Of a DNA stretch of 64,000 nt, positions 9,287-19,800 are shown piece by piece. Within the stretch, counting starts at the first letter, position 1. Each line of letters starts with the position of its first letter. This DNA comes from CAIWHR01 sp963809965 (GTDB lineage Bacteria > Pseudomonadota > Gammaproteobacteria > Burkholderiales > Casimicrobiaceae), in assembly GCA_963809965.1 (NCBI GenBank), contig CAWELU010000061.1:124001-188000 (forward strand), read 5' to 3'. The translations under genes and the position numbers were made by a program. The notes under the pieces were generated by a model. The model had not been told where the DNA came from. It was given only the letters and a program-made list of their open reading frames with translations, and ran no database searches.

Positions 9287-9918
9287 TCCGCATCAACCTA
9301 CTACCGCACCGCGAGCAGAAGCGCCAGGCGCGCCAGCGGCAGTTCATCTCGCTCGCGATCGTCGTCGCCGCCTTGGGCTTGGCGGTGTTCGGACTGGGGC
9401 ACGTGCTGTTCCAGGCCCAGATCGAGAACCAGAATAGCCGGAACCAGCTCCTCAAGACCGAGATCGCGAAGCTCGACGAGCAGATCAAGGAGATCGACAA
9501 GCTGCGCGAGCAGACGCAGGCGTTGATCGCCCGGAAGCAGGTGGTCGAGGCGCTGCAGACGAATCGGACCGAGGCTGTGCATATCCTCGATCAGCTGGTC
9601 CGGCAGTTGCCCGACGGGATCTACTTGAAGTCGTTGAAGCAGGTCGGGACGAAGGTGACGGTCGTTGGTTACGCGCAATCCAACGCGAGGGTCTCGACGC
9701 TGATGCGCAACGTCGAGTCCTCGCCGTGGCTCGAGCAGCCGGAGTTGGTCGAGATCAAGGCGGTCCCCTCGCCCGCGTCCAAGGACATGCGCGTCAACGA
9801 GTTCGCGCTGCGTTTCACGGTCAAGCGGGCCGCCCCGCCGGAACAGGTGAAGCCCGCCTCGCCGCCGGGTGCCGCGGCCAAGAAACCCGCGCCGCCGGCC
9901 GCCGGGAAGAAATCATGA
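9283..9918 (+). CDS. pilN: Type IV pilus assembly protein PilN
   Basis: Inner-membrane component of the pilus alignment complex. 211 residues. The conserved cytoplasmic PilM-binding motif is at the extreme N-terminus (MIRINLLPHRE), which fixes the start at 9283 and not the upstream in-frame 9256. One membrane helix (about residues 21-43) is followed by a coiled coil (about 45-85) and a periplasmic ferredoxin-like domain. The C-terminus is an Ala/Pro/Lys-rich tail. It overlaps both neighbours by 4 bp. Confidence 0.96.
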   Translation: MIRINLLPHREQKRQARQRQFISLAIVVAALGLAVFGLGHVLFQAQIENQNSRNQLLKTEIAKLDEQIKEIDKLREQTQALIARKQVVEALQTNRTEAVHILDQLVRQLPDGIYLKSLKQVGTKVTVVGYAQSNARVSTLMRNVESSPWLEQPELVEIKAVPSPASKDMRVNEFALRFTVKRAAPPEQVKPASPPGAAAKKPAPPAAGKKS

Positions 9919-10547
9919 CGCTCGACGAAATCCGCCGTCTGAAGCTCCGCGAGGCTGGTAACTGGCCGACAGCGGCCAAGGTGTTGATGCTTTCAATTCT
10001 CTTCCTGGCGATCGTCGCGGTTGGCGCGGCACTCGACTGGAAGGATCAGTACGAGATGCTCGACAGCGCGCGGCAGGAGGAAGTGAAGCTCAAGGAGCAA
10101 TACGCGTCGAAGAAGGCGAAAGCCGTCAATTTCGACCTCTACGTCCAACAGCTGAAGGAGGTCGAGCAGTCCTTTGGCGCTCTCTTGAAGCAACTGCCGA
10201 ACAAGGCGGAGATGGATGCGCTCCTCACCGACATCAACCAGGCCGGCCTCGGCCGCGGATTGCAATTCGAGTTGTTCAAGCCGGCCGCACAGGAGCGGAT
10301 GGCCGATTTCTACGCCGAGCTCCCGATCAACGTGAAGATCTCCGGCAACTATCACGACATGGGCGCATTCGCGAGCGACGTCGCGCAGTTGCCGCGCATC
10401 GTCACGTTGCAGGATCTGGCCATTTTGAACGACAAGGGCAACCTCGTGCTGGAGGGGGTCGCCAAGACCTACCGTTATCTCGACGAGGAAGAGATCGCGA
10501 AACAGCGCAAAGCGGCGAAAGACGCGAAGGATAAGGGCAAGAGATGA
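9915..10547 (+). CDS. pilO: Type IV pilus assembly protein PilO
   Basis: Inner-membrane partner of PilN; the PilN-PilO heterodimer bridges PilM to PilP. 210 residues with a short cytoplasmic N-terminus, one membrane helix (about residues 22-43), a charged coiled coil (about 46-95) and a periplasmic ferredoxin-like fold. The C-terminal 20 residues are Lys-rich. ATGA overlaps on both sides show tight translational coupling. Confidence 0.95.
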   Translation: MTLDEIRRLKLREAGNWPTAAKVLMLSILFLAIVAVGAALDWKDQYEMLDSARQEEVKLKEQYASKKAKAVNFDLYVQQLKEVEQSFGALLKQLPNKAEMDALLTDINQAGLGRGLQFELFKPAAQERMADFYAELPINVKISGNYHDMGAFASDVAQLPRIVTLQDLAILNDKGNLVLEGVAKTYRYLDEEEIAKQRKAAKDAKDKGKR

Positions 10548-11081
10548 AGCATTGGCTGGCGCTGGGGCTAAGCGCGGGCCTCGTGCTCGCGGGATGCGGG
10601 GGCGAGAGCCACCAGGATCTGCGCGCGTGGATGAACGAACAGGGCAAGGATGCGCGCGGCAAGCTCGATCCGTTGCCGCAGGTCAAACCCTACGAGCCGT
10701 TCGCCTACAACGCTTTCGACCTGCCGGATCCGTTCAAGCCGCGCAAGATCGAGCCGGCGAAGGGCGGCGGCAAGCTCGCGCCCGACCTCGACTCGCCGCC
10801 GCGAGCCGCTCGAGGCGTATCCGCTCGAGGCGCTCAACATGGTTGGCACGCTGGAGAAGGGCAAGACGATGTACGCGTTGGTGCGTACACCGGAACGGGA
10901 TCTCTACCAGGTTCGTCCGGGGAATTACCTCGGCCAGGACTTCGGCGTCATCACCGGCATCAGCGACGCCGAGATCCGCCTGAAGGAACTGGTGCAGGAC
11001 AGTGCCGGGGACTGGACCGAGCGATCGATCACGCTGCAGCTGATCCCAGCCGAGACCAAGAAACAGGAGCGAAAAAAATGA
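10544..11081 (+). CDS. pilP: Type IV pilus assembly lipoprotein PilP (frameshift near 10800)
   Basis: Periplasmic lipoprotein linking PilNO to the secretin PilQ. The N-terminus carries a lipobox (VLAGC, Cys18) and the family segment PYEPFAYNAFDLPDPFKPR. The frame changes near nt 10800: the first frame gives APDLDSPP, and the family's continuation REPLEAYPLEALNMVGTL is in the next forward frame through to the stop at 11081. The span has 538 nt, one more than a multiple of three, so one surplus base explains it. The stop overlaps the pilQ start (ATGA). Confidence 0.9.
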
Positions 11082-13334
11082 GCGCGTTCGTTTGGCTTGA
11101 CACCCCTGCGACCCGGGTGCGCTTGATCCGCGGCGCGTGCGCCTGGCTGCTCGCCGCGCTGGCGTTTGCCGTCGCCGGCATTGCGTTCGCGCAGGCGGGG
11201 AACAGCATCGAATCGCTCGCCGTGTCCAAGGGGACATCGGGCCGCACGATCGTGAAGTTCGTGCTGAAGCAGGCGCCCGCCAACCCGCCGGCGGGATTTG
11301 CGATCGGGACGCCGCCGCGGATCGCGCTCGATTTCCTCGACACCGCCAACGGCCTCGGAGCCAATCAGCGCACGATCGACGACGCGGCGCTGCGCAGCGT
11401 GAACGTCATCCAGTCGGGCAACCGGACCCGCGTCGTGTTCAATCTCAACCGGCCGCAGACTTTCGAGACGCAAGTGGACGGCAATGCCGTGCTGGTGACC
11501 CTGTTCGACCAGAGTGAGCAGCTCGATGCGAAGACACAGACCGTCCAGCGGTTCGCCGAGGCGCGGCCGGGCGATGTCCAGCATGCATTGCGCGACGTCG
11601 ATTTCCGGCGCGGCGCGAGCGGCGAGGGCCGGGTCGTGGTGGAGTTGTCCGACAACGCGACCGGCATCGACATCCGCCAGCAGGGCAAGCTCCTGATCGT
11701 CGATTTCCTGAAGACGTCGTTGCCGCGCAATCTGCAGCGCCGTCTCGACGTGCAGGACTTCGGGACGCCGATCGTTGCGGTCGACACGTTGAGTCAGGGC
11801 GGCAACACGCGGATGATCATCGAGCCGAAGGGCCTGTGGGAGCACTCGGCCTACCAGACCGACAACCGCTTCATCATCGAGGTCAAGCCGGTCCAGGAGG
11901 ATCCGAACAAGCTGGTCCAGGGATCGCGCCAGGGCTACAAGGGCGACAAGCTGTCGCTCAACTTCCAGAACGTCGAAGTGCGCGCGGTGCTGCAGGTGAT
12001 CGCCGACTTCACCGGACTCAACATCATCACCAGCGACTCGGTCACCGGCAGTCTTACGCTGCGGCTGAAGGACATTCCCTGGGATCAGGCGCTCGACATC
12101 ATCATGCAGACGAAGGGCCTCGACATGCGCAAGAACGGCACCGTCGTGCTGGTCGCGCCGCGCGAGGAGCTGGCGCTGCGCGAGAAACAGCAACTCGAAG
12201 CCCAGAAGGACATCAGCGAGCTCGAGCCGCTGGTGTCGGAATCCTTCCAGCTCAACTACATCAAGGCGCAGGACCTGCTCAACCTGATCACGACGAACCG
12301 GCAGCAGCAGTTCGGTGCCGGCGCGGGACAGACCGCGACGACCGGCGGCCAGGGTTCGTTCCTGTCGAAACGCGGTGTCGCTATGGTCGACCCGAGGTCG
12401 AACATACTTTTCGTATCGGACACCGCCTCCCGGCTGGAGGAGATCCGTCGAATCATCCGGCAGATCGACATTTCGATCCGGCAGGTACAGATCGAGGCAC
12501 GGATCGTCATCGCCGGCGACCGCTTTGGGCGCCAGCTCGGCGTACGCTTCGGCGCGCAGACCGGCTTCACGCTCAACCGCCGGTACGCCGTCGGCCAGGG
12601 CGGCAGCCTGAACACGCAACCGGTCGTGACGTGCTCCGGCACCACCTGCACGCGCGAAACGCGGACCCAGACACCGTTCGAGCTCGCATCTGGCATCGCG
12701 ACCGCCGGTTATTCCGACGGGCCGCAGCTCAACGTCAACCTGCCGGTCACCAATCCTGCGGGCGCGCTCGCGCTGACGCTGATCAACCTGGGAAGCGGCA
12801 ACCTGATCAACCTCGAGCTCTCCGCCCTCGAGTCCGACAACCGCGGCAAGGTCATTTCGAGCCCGCGCGTGGTCACCGCCGACAACCAGAAGGCGCACAT
12901 CGAGCAGGGCACCGAAATCCCGTACGTGACGCCGGGCACGGCCAACAATCCCGGCGACGGTGACGTTCAAGAAGGCCGTGCTCGCGCTCGACGTGGTCCC
13001 GCAGATCACGCCGGACAACCGGATCATCATGAACGTGGAGATCCGAAAGGACTCGGTCGGGCAATACGTGCAGATCTCGCCCGGGTACCAGGTTCCGGCC
13101 ATCGACACGAAGAACGTCGCGACGCAGATCATCGTCAACAACGGCGACACCGCCGTCATCGGCGGGATCTTCGAGGAGACGATCACCAACACGGTCGAGA
13201 AGGTCCCGTTCCTGGGCGACATCCCGGGACTGGGTTATCTCTTCAAGACCACCGGACGCACGAGCGAGAAGCTCGAGCTCCTCATCTTCCTGACGCCGCG
13301 CGTCATCAAGGAGACCGTCACCACGGTCAAGTGA
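11078..13334 (+). CDS. pilQ: Type IV pilus secretin PilQ (frameshift near 12955)
   Basis: Outer-membrane secretin through which the pilus is extruded. About 751 residues: signal sequence (about 15-45), AMIN peptidoglycan-binding domains in the N-terminal third, the STN/secretin N-domain (LSLNFQNVEVRAVLQVIADF), an N1 domain, and the C-terminal secretin with IPGLGYLF and LLIFLTPRVI. The frame moves near nt 12955: EQGTEIPYVTPG is in the first frame and VTFKKAVLALDVVPQ in the next. The length is one base over a multiple of three. The start overlaps pilP; the gap to aroK is about 100 bp. Confidence 0.94.
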
Positions 13335-13435
13335 CGAGTTCGCGACCGCACAACGCGGCGAACTCGTCATCCCTGGGGCCCCCGCGCGCGCGGCGCTCGC
13401 TCCTCGGGCCAATTCGAATCAACTACAATGCCCCG

Positions 13436-13967
13436 GTGCATCTCGCTCGGGGCAATCTGTTTCTGGTGGGGCTGCCCGGCGCGGGCAAGTCGACGCTCGG
13501 GCGCACCCTTGCCCGGCGTCTTGGCAAGACGTTCGTCGATGCCGACACGGAGCTCGAGCGCAAACTCGGCGTCACGATCTCGACCATCTTCGAGATCGAG
13601 GGCGAGGCAGGGTTTCGCGATCGCGAGGAGAGCGTGCTGGCCGAGCTCACCGCGCAGACGAACGTCGTGCTCGCCACAGGTGGTGGTGCCGTGATCCGAC
13701 CGGCGAATCGCGAACGCCTGAAGACGAACGGCACGGTGATCTACCTGCACGCGCTGCCCGCGGCATTACGGGAACGAACGCGCCGCAGCCGCCATCGGCC
13801 GCTGCTCAACGCTCCCGACCCGCTCGCCCGGCTCGTCGAGCTGTATGCAGGCGCGCGATGCGTGGTACCGCGAAGTCGCGACGCAGGTGCTCGAGTCCGA
13901 CCGCGAAGTTCTCGCACGATTTGCCGACGCGCTCGAAGCCGAGCAGCGTGGTGCGCTGCAGCCGTGA
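13436..13967 (+). CDS. aroK: Shikimate kinase (frameshift near 13850)
   Basis: Phosphorylates shikimate in the chorismate pathway. The Walker A is GLPGAGKSTLG at the N-terminus, the shikimate-binding region is FVDADTELE, and the substrate loop is LATGGGAV. A GTG start at 13436 is chosen because it precedes the conserved NLFLVGLPG strand; the nearby ATG at 13428 is in another frame. After LARLVELYA the frame shifts near nt 13850 and the true C-terminus (RDAWYREVATQVLE) ends at 13967. One surplus base explains it. The aroK-aroB pair follows pilQ, the usual proteobacterial order. Confidence 0.92.
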
Positions 13968-13974
13968 GACATTC

Positions 13975-15052
13975 ATGCCGACGCTGAACATCGCGCTAGG
14001 CGCGCGCTCCTATCCCATCCATATCGGGAGGGGATTGTTGCGTGACGCCGGCGCATTGCTGGCGCCGCTGCTCGCGCTCCCGCGGGCGGTCATCGTCAGC
14101 AATGCCGTCGTCGCGGCGCATTGGCTCGCGCCGTTGCGCGCGAGTCTCGCCACCGGCGGGATCGCGACCGAGACGATCCTCGTTCCTGACGGCGAGGTAA
14201 ACAAGAACTGGTCGAACCTGTACGACGTTCTCACGCGTCTGCTCGAGCTCAAGGCCGAGCGTTCGACGACGATCGTCGCGTTGGGCGGCGGCGTCGTCGG
14301 CGACCTCGCCGGGTTCGCGGCGGCGATCTATCAGCGTGGCATGCCCTTCGTGCAGGTTCCCACGACGTTGCTCGCACAGGTCGATTCGTCGGTGGGCGGC
14401 AAGACCGGCGTCAACCACCCGCTCGGGAAGAACATGATCGGCGCATTCCACCAGCCGCGCGCGGTCGTGATCGATATCGAATGTCTGCGGACATTGCCGA
14501 ATCGCGAGCTTTCTTCCGGTCTGGCCGAGGTGATCAAGTACGGCGCAATTCGCGACCGGGCGTTCTTCGAGTGGCTCGAGGCGAATTTGGATGCACTGCT
14601 CGCGCGCGACGGCGATGCGCTCGTCCATGCGATCGGGGCGAGCTGCCGGATCAAGGCCGACATTGTCGCCGCCGACGAGCACGAGGCGGGGGTTCGGGCG
14701 CTGCTCGAATTTTGGCCACACTTTCGGCCACGCGATCGAGACCGGGGCAGGCTACGGCGAATGGCTGCACGGGGAAGCCGTTGCCGCCGGCATGGCGATG
14801 GCGGCGCGGTTATCCGTGCGGCTCGGTGTGCTCGACGAATCGGTTGTCGAACGACTTTGCGCGCTCTTGCAGCGGGCGCGACTGCCGGTCGCCGCGCCCC
14901 GGCTCGGCGCGGAACGCTATCTCGACTTGATGGGCCGGGACAAGAAGGTAGTCGGCGGTACGCTGCGGTTCGTGCTGCTGGACCGCCTGGGCGAGGCGCG
15001 GGTTCGCGCAGACGTCACCGATGCCGATCTCGCAGCGATTCTGCCTCGCTGA
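13975..15052 (+). CDS. aroB: 3-Dehydroquinate synthase (frameshift near 14710)
   Basis: NAD- and metal-dependent conversion of DAHP to 3-dehydroquinate, step two of the chorismate pathway. About 358 residues. The glycine-rich NAD motif is ALGGGVVGDLAGF, followed by FVQVPTTLLAQVDSSVGGKT. Around nt 14710 the first frame reads RALLEFWPH where the family has a NxGHTFGHAIE motif, which appears in the next frame (NFGHTFGHAIETG) and contributes metal-binding His residues. One surplus base accounts for it. It is 7 bp downstream of aroK. A strong hairpin lies 93 bp after the stop. Confidence 0.93.
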
Positions 15053-15144
15053 AGCCGGCGCCGGCGAACGCCACGAACCCAATGACCGGCGGACGCACTT
15101 TTCGGCGTCCACTTGCGCCGCTCGATCGCGCCCCGGAAGAAGAA

Positions 15145-15172
15145 CGCGGCGCCCGGATGACCGGGCGCCGCG
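15145..15172. terminator. 12-bp perfect hairpin between convergent aroB and Ig-like lipoprotein gene
   Basis: Arms CGCGGCGCCCGG and CCGGGCGCCGCG flank an ATGA loop, all G/C pairs. On the plus strand it is followed by CTGACTTT; on the minus strand by TTCTTCTTCC. It lies between two converging stops, so it is best read as a bidirectional transcription terminator, though the U-tracts are weak. Confidence 0.65.
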
Positions 15173-15199
15173 CTGACTTTCGAAGCTCGAATTCGTCGA

Positions 15200-16508
15200 C
15201 TACGGGGTACAGGTAATCGTGAACGTGTCCTGCTGTGCCGGTGAACTCGCGTCCGTCACGCTGAACGTGTAGACATTCGACCCCGCCCCGGGCGAGACCA
15301 AGTTCGAAATATCGAAGCCTCCGGACATGCTGACAATGACCGGAATCGTCGCCGGCGAACCTGCCGGTACGACACTATAGGGACTCGTGCCGCCCGAGAT
15401 CAACGGGAAGAAATGCTGTCCGACAACACACCCGCTGACGGTGCTCGGGGAAATGGTGGCAGACAACGGTGGGGCCGGCGGCGCCGGCCGCTCGGCCGAC
15501 CCTTCCTTGTTGACCAGCGTCGCAGTGGTCTGGCGTCCCGTCTGATCTACGATAGTGAACGTCAACGGATCCACGCAGGTACCGTTGGTGATCGCCCGGA
15601 AGGCGCGACCGCTCGCCGGAACGGGGGTATTGACGATGGTTATCGCATTCGGGAACGTGCTCGCGACCTGATACGGCGGCGTCCCACCATATATGAAATA
15701 GTCGACCGCGAACCCCGACGTGCATTCGCCCTTGAACGCCGCGGTGATCGTCGCTTCGCTCGGCACAACCGACAGGATCGCGGTGCCATCGGTGATCTGC
15801 TGGATCACGAACGAACCGGTCAGGAATTGCGCCTGACGCGACATCGGTCGCCCGGAGTTGCGCGAACTGTGTAGGCGCGTCGTTGTTCGCCCGGAGAATG
15901 ACCGTGGCGTGACCCGCCGCGTCGGATGTGACGGTCAGCGTCGTGACGATCGGGCTGCCAGGTGCGGTGCTGACGATGCCGAACGGCCCGGAGACGACGT
16001 CGAAACGAATCTGCCGCCCCGCCCCGCGGACCGTGACTTGGGCAGTTCCCGTCTGCCCCGAACAGATGGCGTTCACACCGCACTCCGCACTGTTCGGCGT
16101 GATCGTCAGGGTGTTCACCATCTCCTCCGGATGGACGACAACGTTTGCCACGACGACGCGTCCCATCGAGTCCTGGACGGTGATCTGCACGACGGTGTCG
16201 ACGGTGACGGTGTTCGCCAGCAAGACGATTGGGGAGTTCTGATTGTCCTCGGTGACAGGCAGCACCGTGGCATTGCTCGAAACCGCGCGGAAAGGTGGCA
16301 AGCCGCCGGAGATGACCATCGTCGCCGGAACTCCCGAATAGACCTCGATGACCGAGCCGCCGGCGGAGTTGAGCACCAAGAAGGGCTTGAACTCGTTGTT
16401 CGGCGCGCCCGACCCGCCGCCGCACCCGCTCAACGCGAGTGCACCGGCCAGGACGAGGAGGCCGGCAAGGGTTCGCAGCCAGGCAACGGGGGAGCGGGTG
16501 TCCGTCAT
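15200..16508 (-). CDS. Predicted Ig-like repeat lipoprotein (frameshift near 15835)
   Basis: About 435 residues. The N-terminus has a signal peptide ending in a lipobox (ALSGCGGGSG), so it is probably an outer-membrane or periplasmic lipoprotein. The remainder is a series of beta-rich repeats with SGGLPPF, GGTPPYQV and GGTSPYSV cores. Such Gly-Gly-x-x-Pro-Tyr motifs are typical of bacterial Ig-like (cadherin/PKD-like) folds, here about three copies 150-200 residues apart. The frame changes near 15835; one surplus base reconciles the halves. It stands alone on the minus strand between two housekeeping operons, with no recognised partner. Function unknown; adhesion or matrix binding is a guess. 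Confidence 0.75.
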
Positions 16509-16819
16509 GGTCGAATTCCTGATGATATTGTCCTAAAGAAGGCCGATGCCGAATGCTGTTTTGGATGCTGCAACAAGCATCTAGCCGATTTTGTTGAGAT
16601 TAAAGCCTAAGTGACGCCGGGGCGCAAGTCTTTTCAATGGATCGCTCGCCACCCGGTAGCGATTCGTGTTGCGTTCAAGGTCTCACGTTCGTGAAGCCGC
16701 GAGACGCTCCGTGCCGTCTTGTCGCGTTGCAGCATCGCTGCTAGTCTAGATGGCTTTCGCGGCGATCATGCAAAGTCCGGGCCCATGCGTCCAGCCGGGC
16801 CCGTCGTTGACGTTTCTCC
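16509..16819. other. Intergenic region between lipoprotein gene and gltB (divergent)
   Basis: 311 bp without a gene, holding the upstream regions of two divergent genes. It is clearly more AT-rich near the lipoprotein end. A small inverted repeat, GATGCT-6 nt-AGCATC (16564-16581), lies 56 bp upstream of the lipoprotein start. A candidate gltB promoter is listed separately. Confidence 0.6.
16719..16747 (+). promoter_or_regulatory. Candidate sigma-70 promoter for gltBD
   Basis: TTGTCG (16719-16724), a 17-bp spacer, then TAGTCT (16742-16747), 72 bp upstream of the gltB start. The match is moderate (each hexamer has four of six consensus bases), but spacing is ideal and no better pair is visible in the region. 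Confidence 0.35.
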
Positions 16820-19800
16820 GTGAGTGAGGGCACCGTGAACCAAGGATCAGGGAGTTCCCCGCAGCACCCTCCGGTCCGTCAGGGCCTCTATGACCCTGCG
16901 AACGAGCACGACGCTTGCGGACTGGGTTTCATCGCCCACATCAAGGGCCAGAAGAGCCATGCGATCGTCACGCAGGGGCTCGCCATCCTCAGGAATCTCA
17001 CGCACCGCGGCGCGACGGGCGCGGACCCGTTGCAGGGCGACGGCGCCGGGATCCTGATCCAGCTTCCCGACGCATTCCTGCGCAGGGTCTGCGGGCACCA
17101 GGGCCTAACGCTCCCCGCCGTCGGCCAATACGGGGTTGGAATGGTGTTCCTGCCCAAGGAGCCCGCGTCGCGGCGGGCCTGCGAGCAGGAGATCGAGCGC
17201 GCGGTGGAAAGCGAAGGGCAGATTCTTCTCGGCTGGCGCGACGTGCCCACGAACAACAGCGGGCTTTCCGAGCGCACGAAGGAAGTCGAGCCGATCATCC
17301 GCCAGGTCTTCATCGCACGCGGGTCCAACGCCATGGACCAGGACGCGCTCGAGCGCAAGCTCTACATCATCCGCAAGAAGTCCGGGCACGCGGTCCAGGC
17401 GCTCAAGTTGCGCCACGGCAAGGAATTCTACGTGCCGTCGATGTCGACGCGCACGCTCGTCTACAAGGGAATGCTGCTCGCGCACCAGGTCGGCGAGTAC
17501 TTTCTCGATCTGAAGGACGCGAGCATGGTGACGGCGCTCGCGATGGTGCACCAGCGCTTCTCGACCAACACCTTCCCGACGTGGGATCTCGCGCACCCGT
17601 TCCGTCTCGTCTGCCACAACGGCGAGATCAACACGCTGCGCGGCAACGTGAACTGGATTCGCGCGCGACAGCACGGCATCGCGAGCACGGTTCTGGGCGA
17701 GGACCTCGACAAGATCTGGCCGCTGATCTACGACGGCCAGTCGGATTCCGCGTCGTTCGACAATGCGCTCGAGCTCCTGGTGATGGGCGGCTACCCGCTC
17801 GCCCACGCCATGATGTTGATGATCCCGGAGGCATGGGCGGGCAACCCGCTGATGGACGAGGACCGGCGTGCCTTCTACGAATACCATGCCGCACTGATGG
17901 AGCCGTGGGACGGCCCGGCGGCGATGGCCTTCACCAACGGGCGCCAGATCGGCGCGACGCTCGACCGCAACGGGCTGAGGCCCGCGCGGTTCGTCGTCAC
18001 CGACGACGACTATGTCGTGATGGCCTCCGAGGTCGGCGTGCTCGACATTCCCGAGCGCAGGATCGTCAAGAAATGGCGGCTGCAGCCGGGGAAGATGCTG
18101 CTCGTCGACCTGGAGCAGGGACGCATCATCGACGATGCGGAGCTGAAACGGACGCTCGCGACGGCGAAGCCGTACCGAGCATGGATCGACCGTTCGCGTA
18201 TCGCGCTCGAAGATCTGCCCGAGCCCGCGCCACCGCAGGAAAGCGAAGTATCGCTCCTCGATCGCCAGCAGGCGTTCGGATACACGCAGGAGGACCTGAA
18301 GGTCGTCCTGGCGCCGATGGCGCAAGCCGGCGAGGAAGCGATCGGCTCGATGGGCAACGATGCCGCGCTACCCGTCCTGTCGAATCGGCCGAAGGTCCTG
18401 TACAACTATTTCAAGCAGCTGTTCGCACAGGTCACGAATCCGCCGATCGACCCGATCCGCGAAGAGCTCGTGATGTCGCTCGTCACGTTCATCGGGGCAC
18501 GCCCGAATCTGCTCGCGGTCGACGTCGCTGCGGATGCCGCCGACCTGCCGATGCGCCTCGAGGCGCCGAACCCGATTCTCACGAACGATGCGATGGAGAA
18601 GATCCGTCACATCGCGCTCTTTACCGGCGGTGCGTTCCGGGCATACGAACTCGACATCTGCTATCCCGCTGCGTGGGGCGCGAACGGGATGGAGGCGGCG
18701 CTCGCATCGCTCTCGGCCGAGGCCGAGGACGCGATTCATCTCGGCTACAACATCCTGATCGTTTCCGACCGCAAGGTCTCGGCGGAGCTGATGCCTGTCC
18801 CGGCGCTCCTGGCGACCGCGGCGGTGCACCAGCACCTCGTCCGCAAGGGAATGCGCACGAGTACCGGCCTCGTCGTCGAGACCGGCTCGGCCCGCGAGGT
18901 GCATCATTTCGCGCTGCTCGCCGGCTATGGCGCCGAAGCGATCCATCCGTACCTCGCGTTGGAGACGCTGGCCTCGCTGTCGGATTGGGTCCCCGGCGCG
19001 TCGGCACAGGAATCGTCGTACCGGTTCATCAAGGCGATCAGCAAAGGGCTCTACAAGGTGATGTCGAAGATGGGGATTTCGACGTACCAGTCCTACTGCG
19101 GCGCGCAGATCTTCGAGGCGGTCGGGCTTGAGCGCGAGTTCGTCGACAAGTATTTCAGCGGCACCGCGAGCAATGTCGAGGGCATCGGCCTGTTCGAGGT
19201 CGCCGAAGAGGCGGCGCGCATGCACACGCTCGCGTTCGGTGACAGCCCGCTACTGCGTGGCGCGCTCGACCCGGGCGGCGAATACTATTACCGCGCGGGC
19301 GGCGAAGATCACATGTGGACGCCGGATTCGATCGCCAAGCTGCAGCACGCGGCGCGAGCCAATGACGTGCGGACGTACAAGGAGTACGCCGCGTTGATCA
19401 ACGATCAGTCGACGCGGATGCTGACGTTGCGCGGACTGTTCGAATTCCGCTTCGCGCGCGAAAGCGTGCCGCTCGAGGAAGTCGAGCCCGCCGCCGAGAT
19501 CGTGAAGCGGTTCGCAACGGGCGCGATGAGCCTCGGCTCGATTTCGACGGAGGCGCATGCGACGCTCGCCGTGGCGATGAACCGCATCGGCGGCAAGTCC
19601 AACACGGGCGAGGGTGGTGAGGATGCCCGGCGCTATCCTCTGGTGAAGGTTGGCGAGACACTCAAGTCGCGCATCGACAGCGTCGTCGCCGACATCGCGC
19701 TGAAGGAAGGCGATTCGCTGCGCTCCAAGATCAAGCAGGTCGCGTCCGCGCGCTTCGGCGTGACCGCCGAGTACCTGGTCAATGCCGACCAGCTGCAGAT

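Noticed and set aside
10544..13987. A single 1147-codon open frame covering pilP, pilQ and aroK parts
   Set aside because: It is not one protein: the frame reads through true gene borders because frameshifts remove stops. The parts match PilP, PilQ and AroK, each with its own start.
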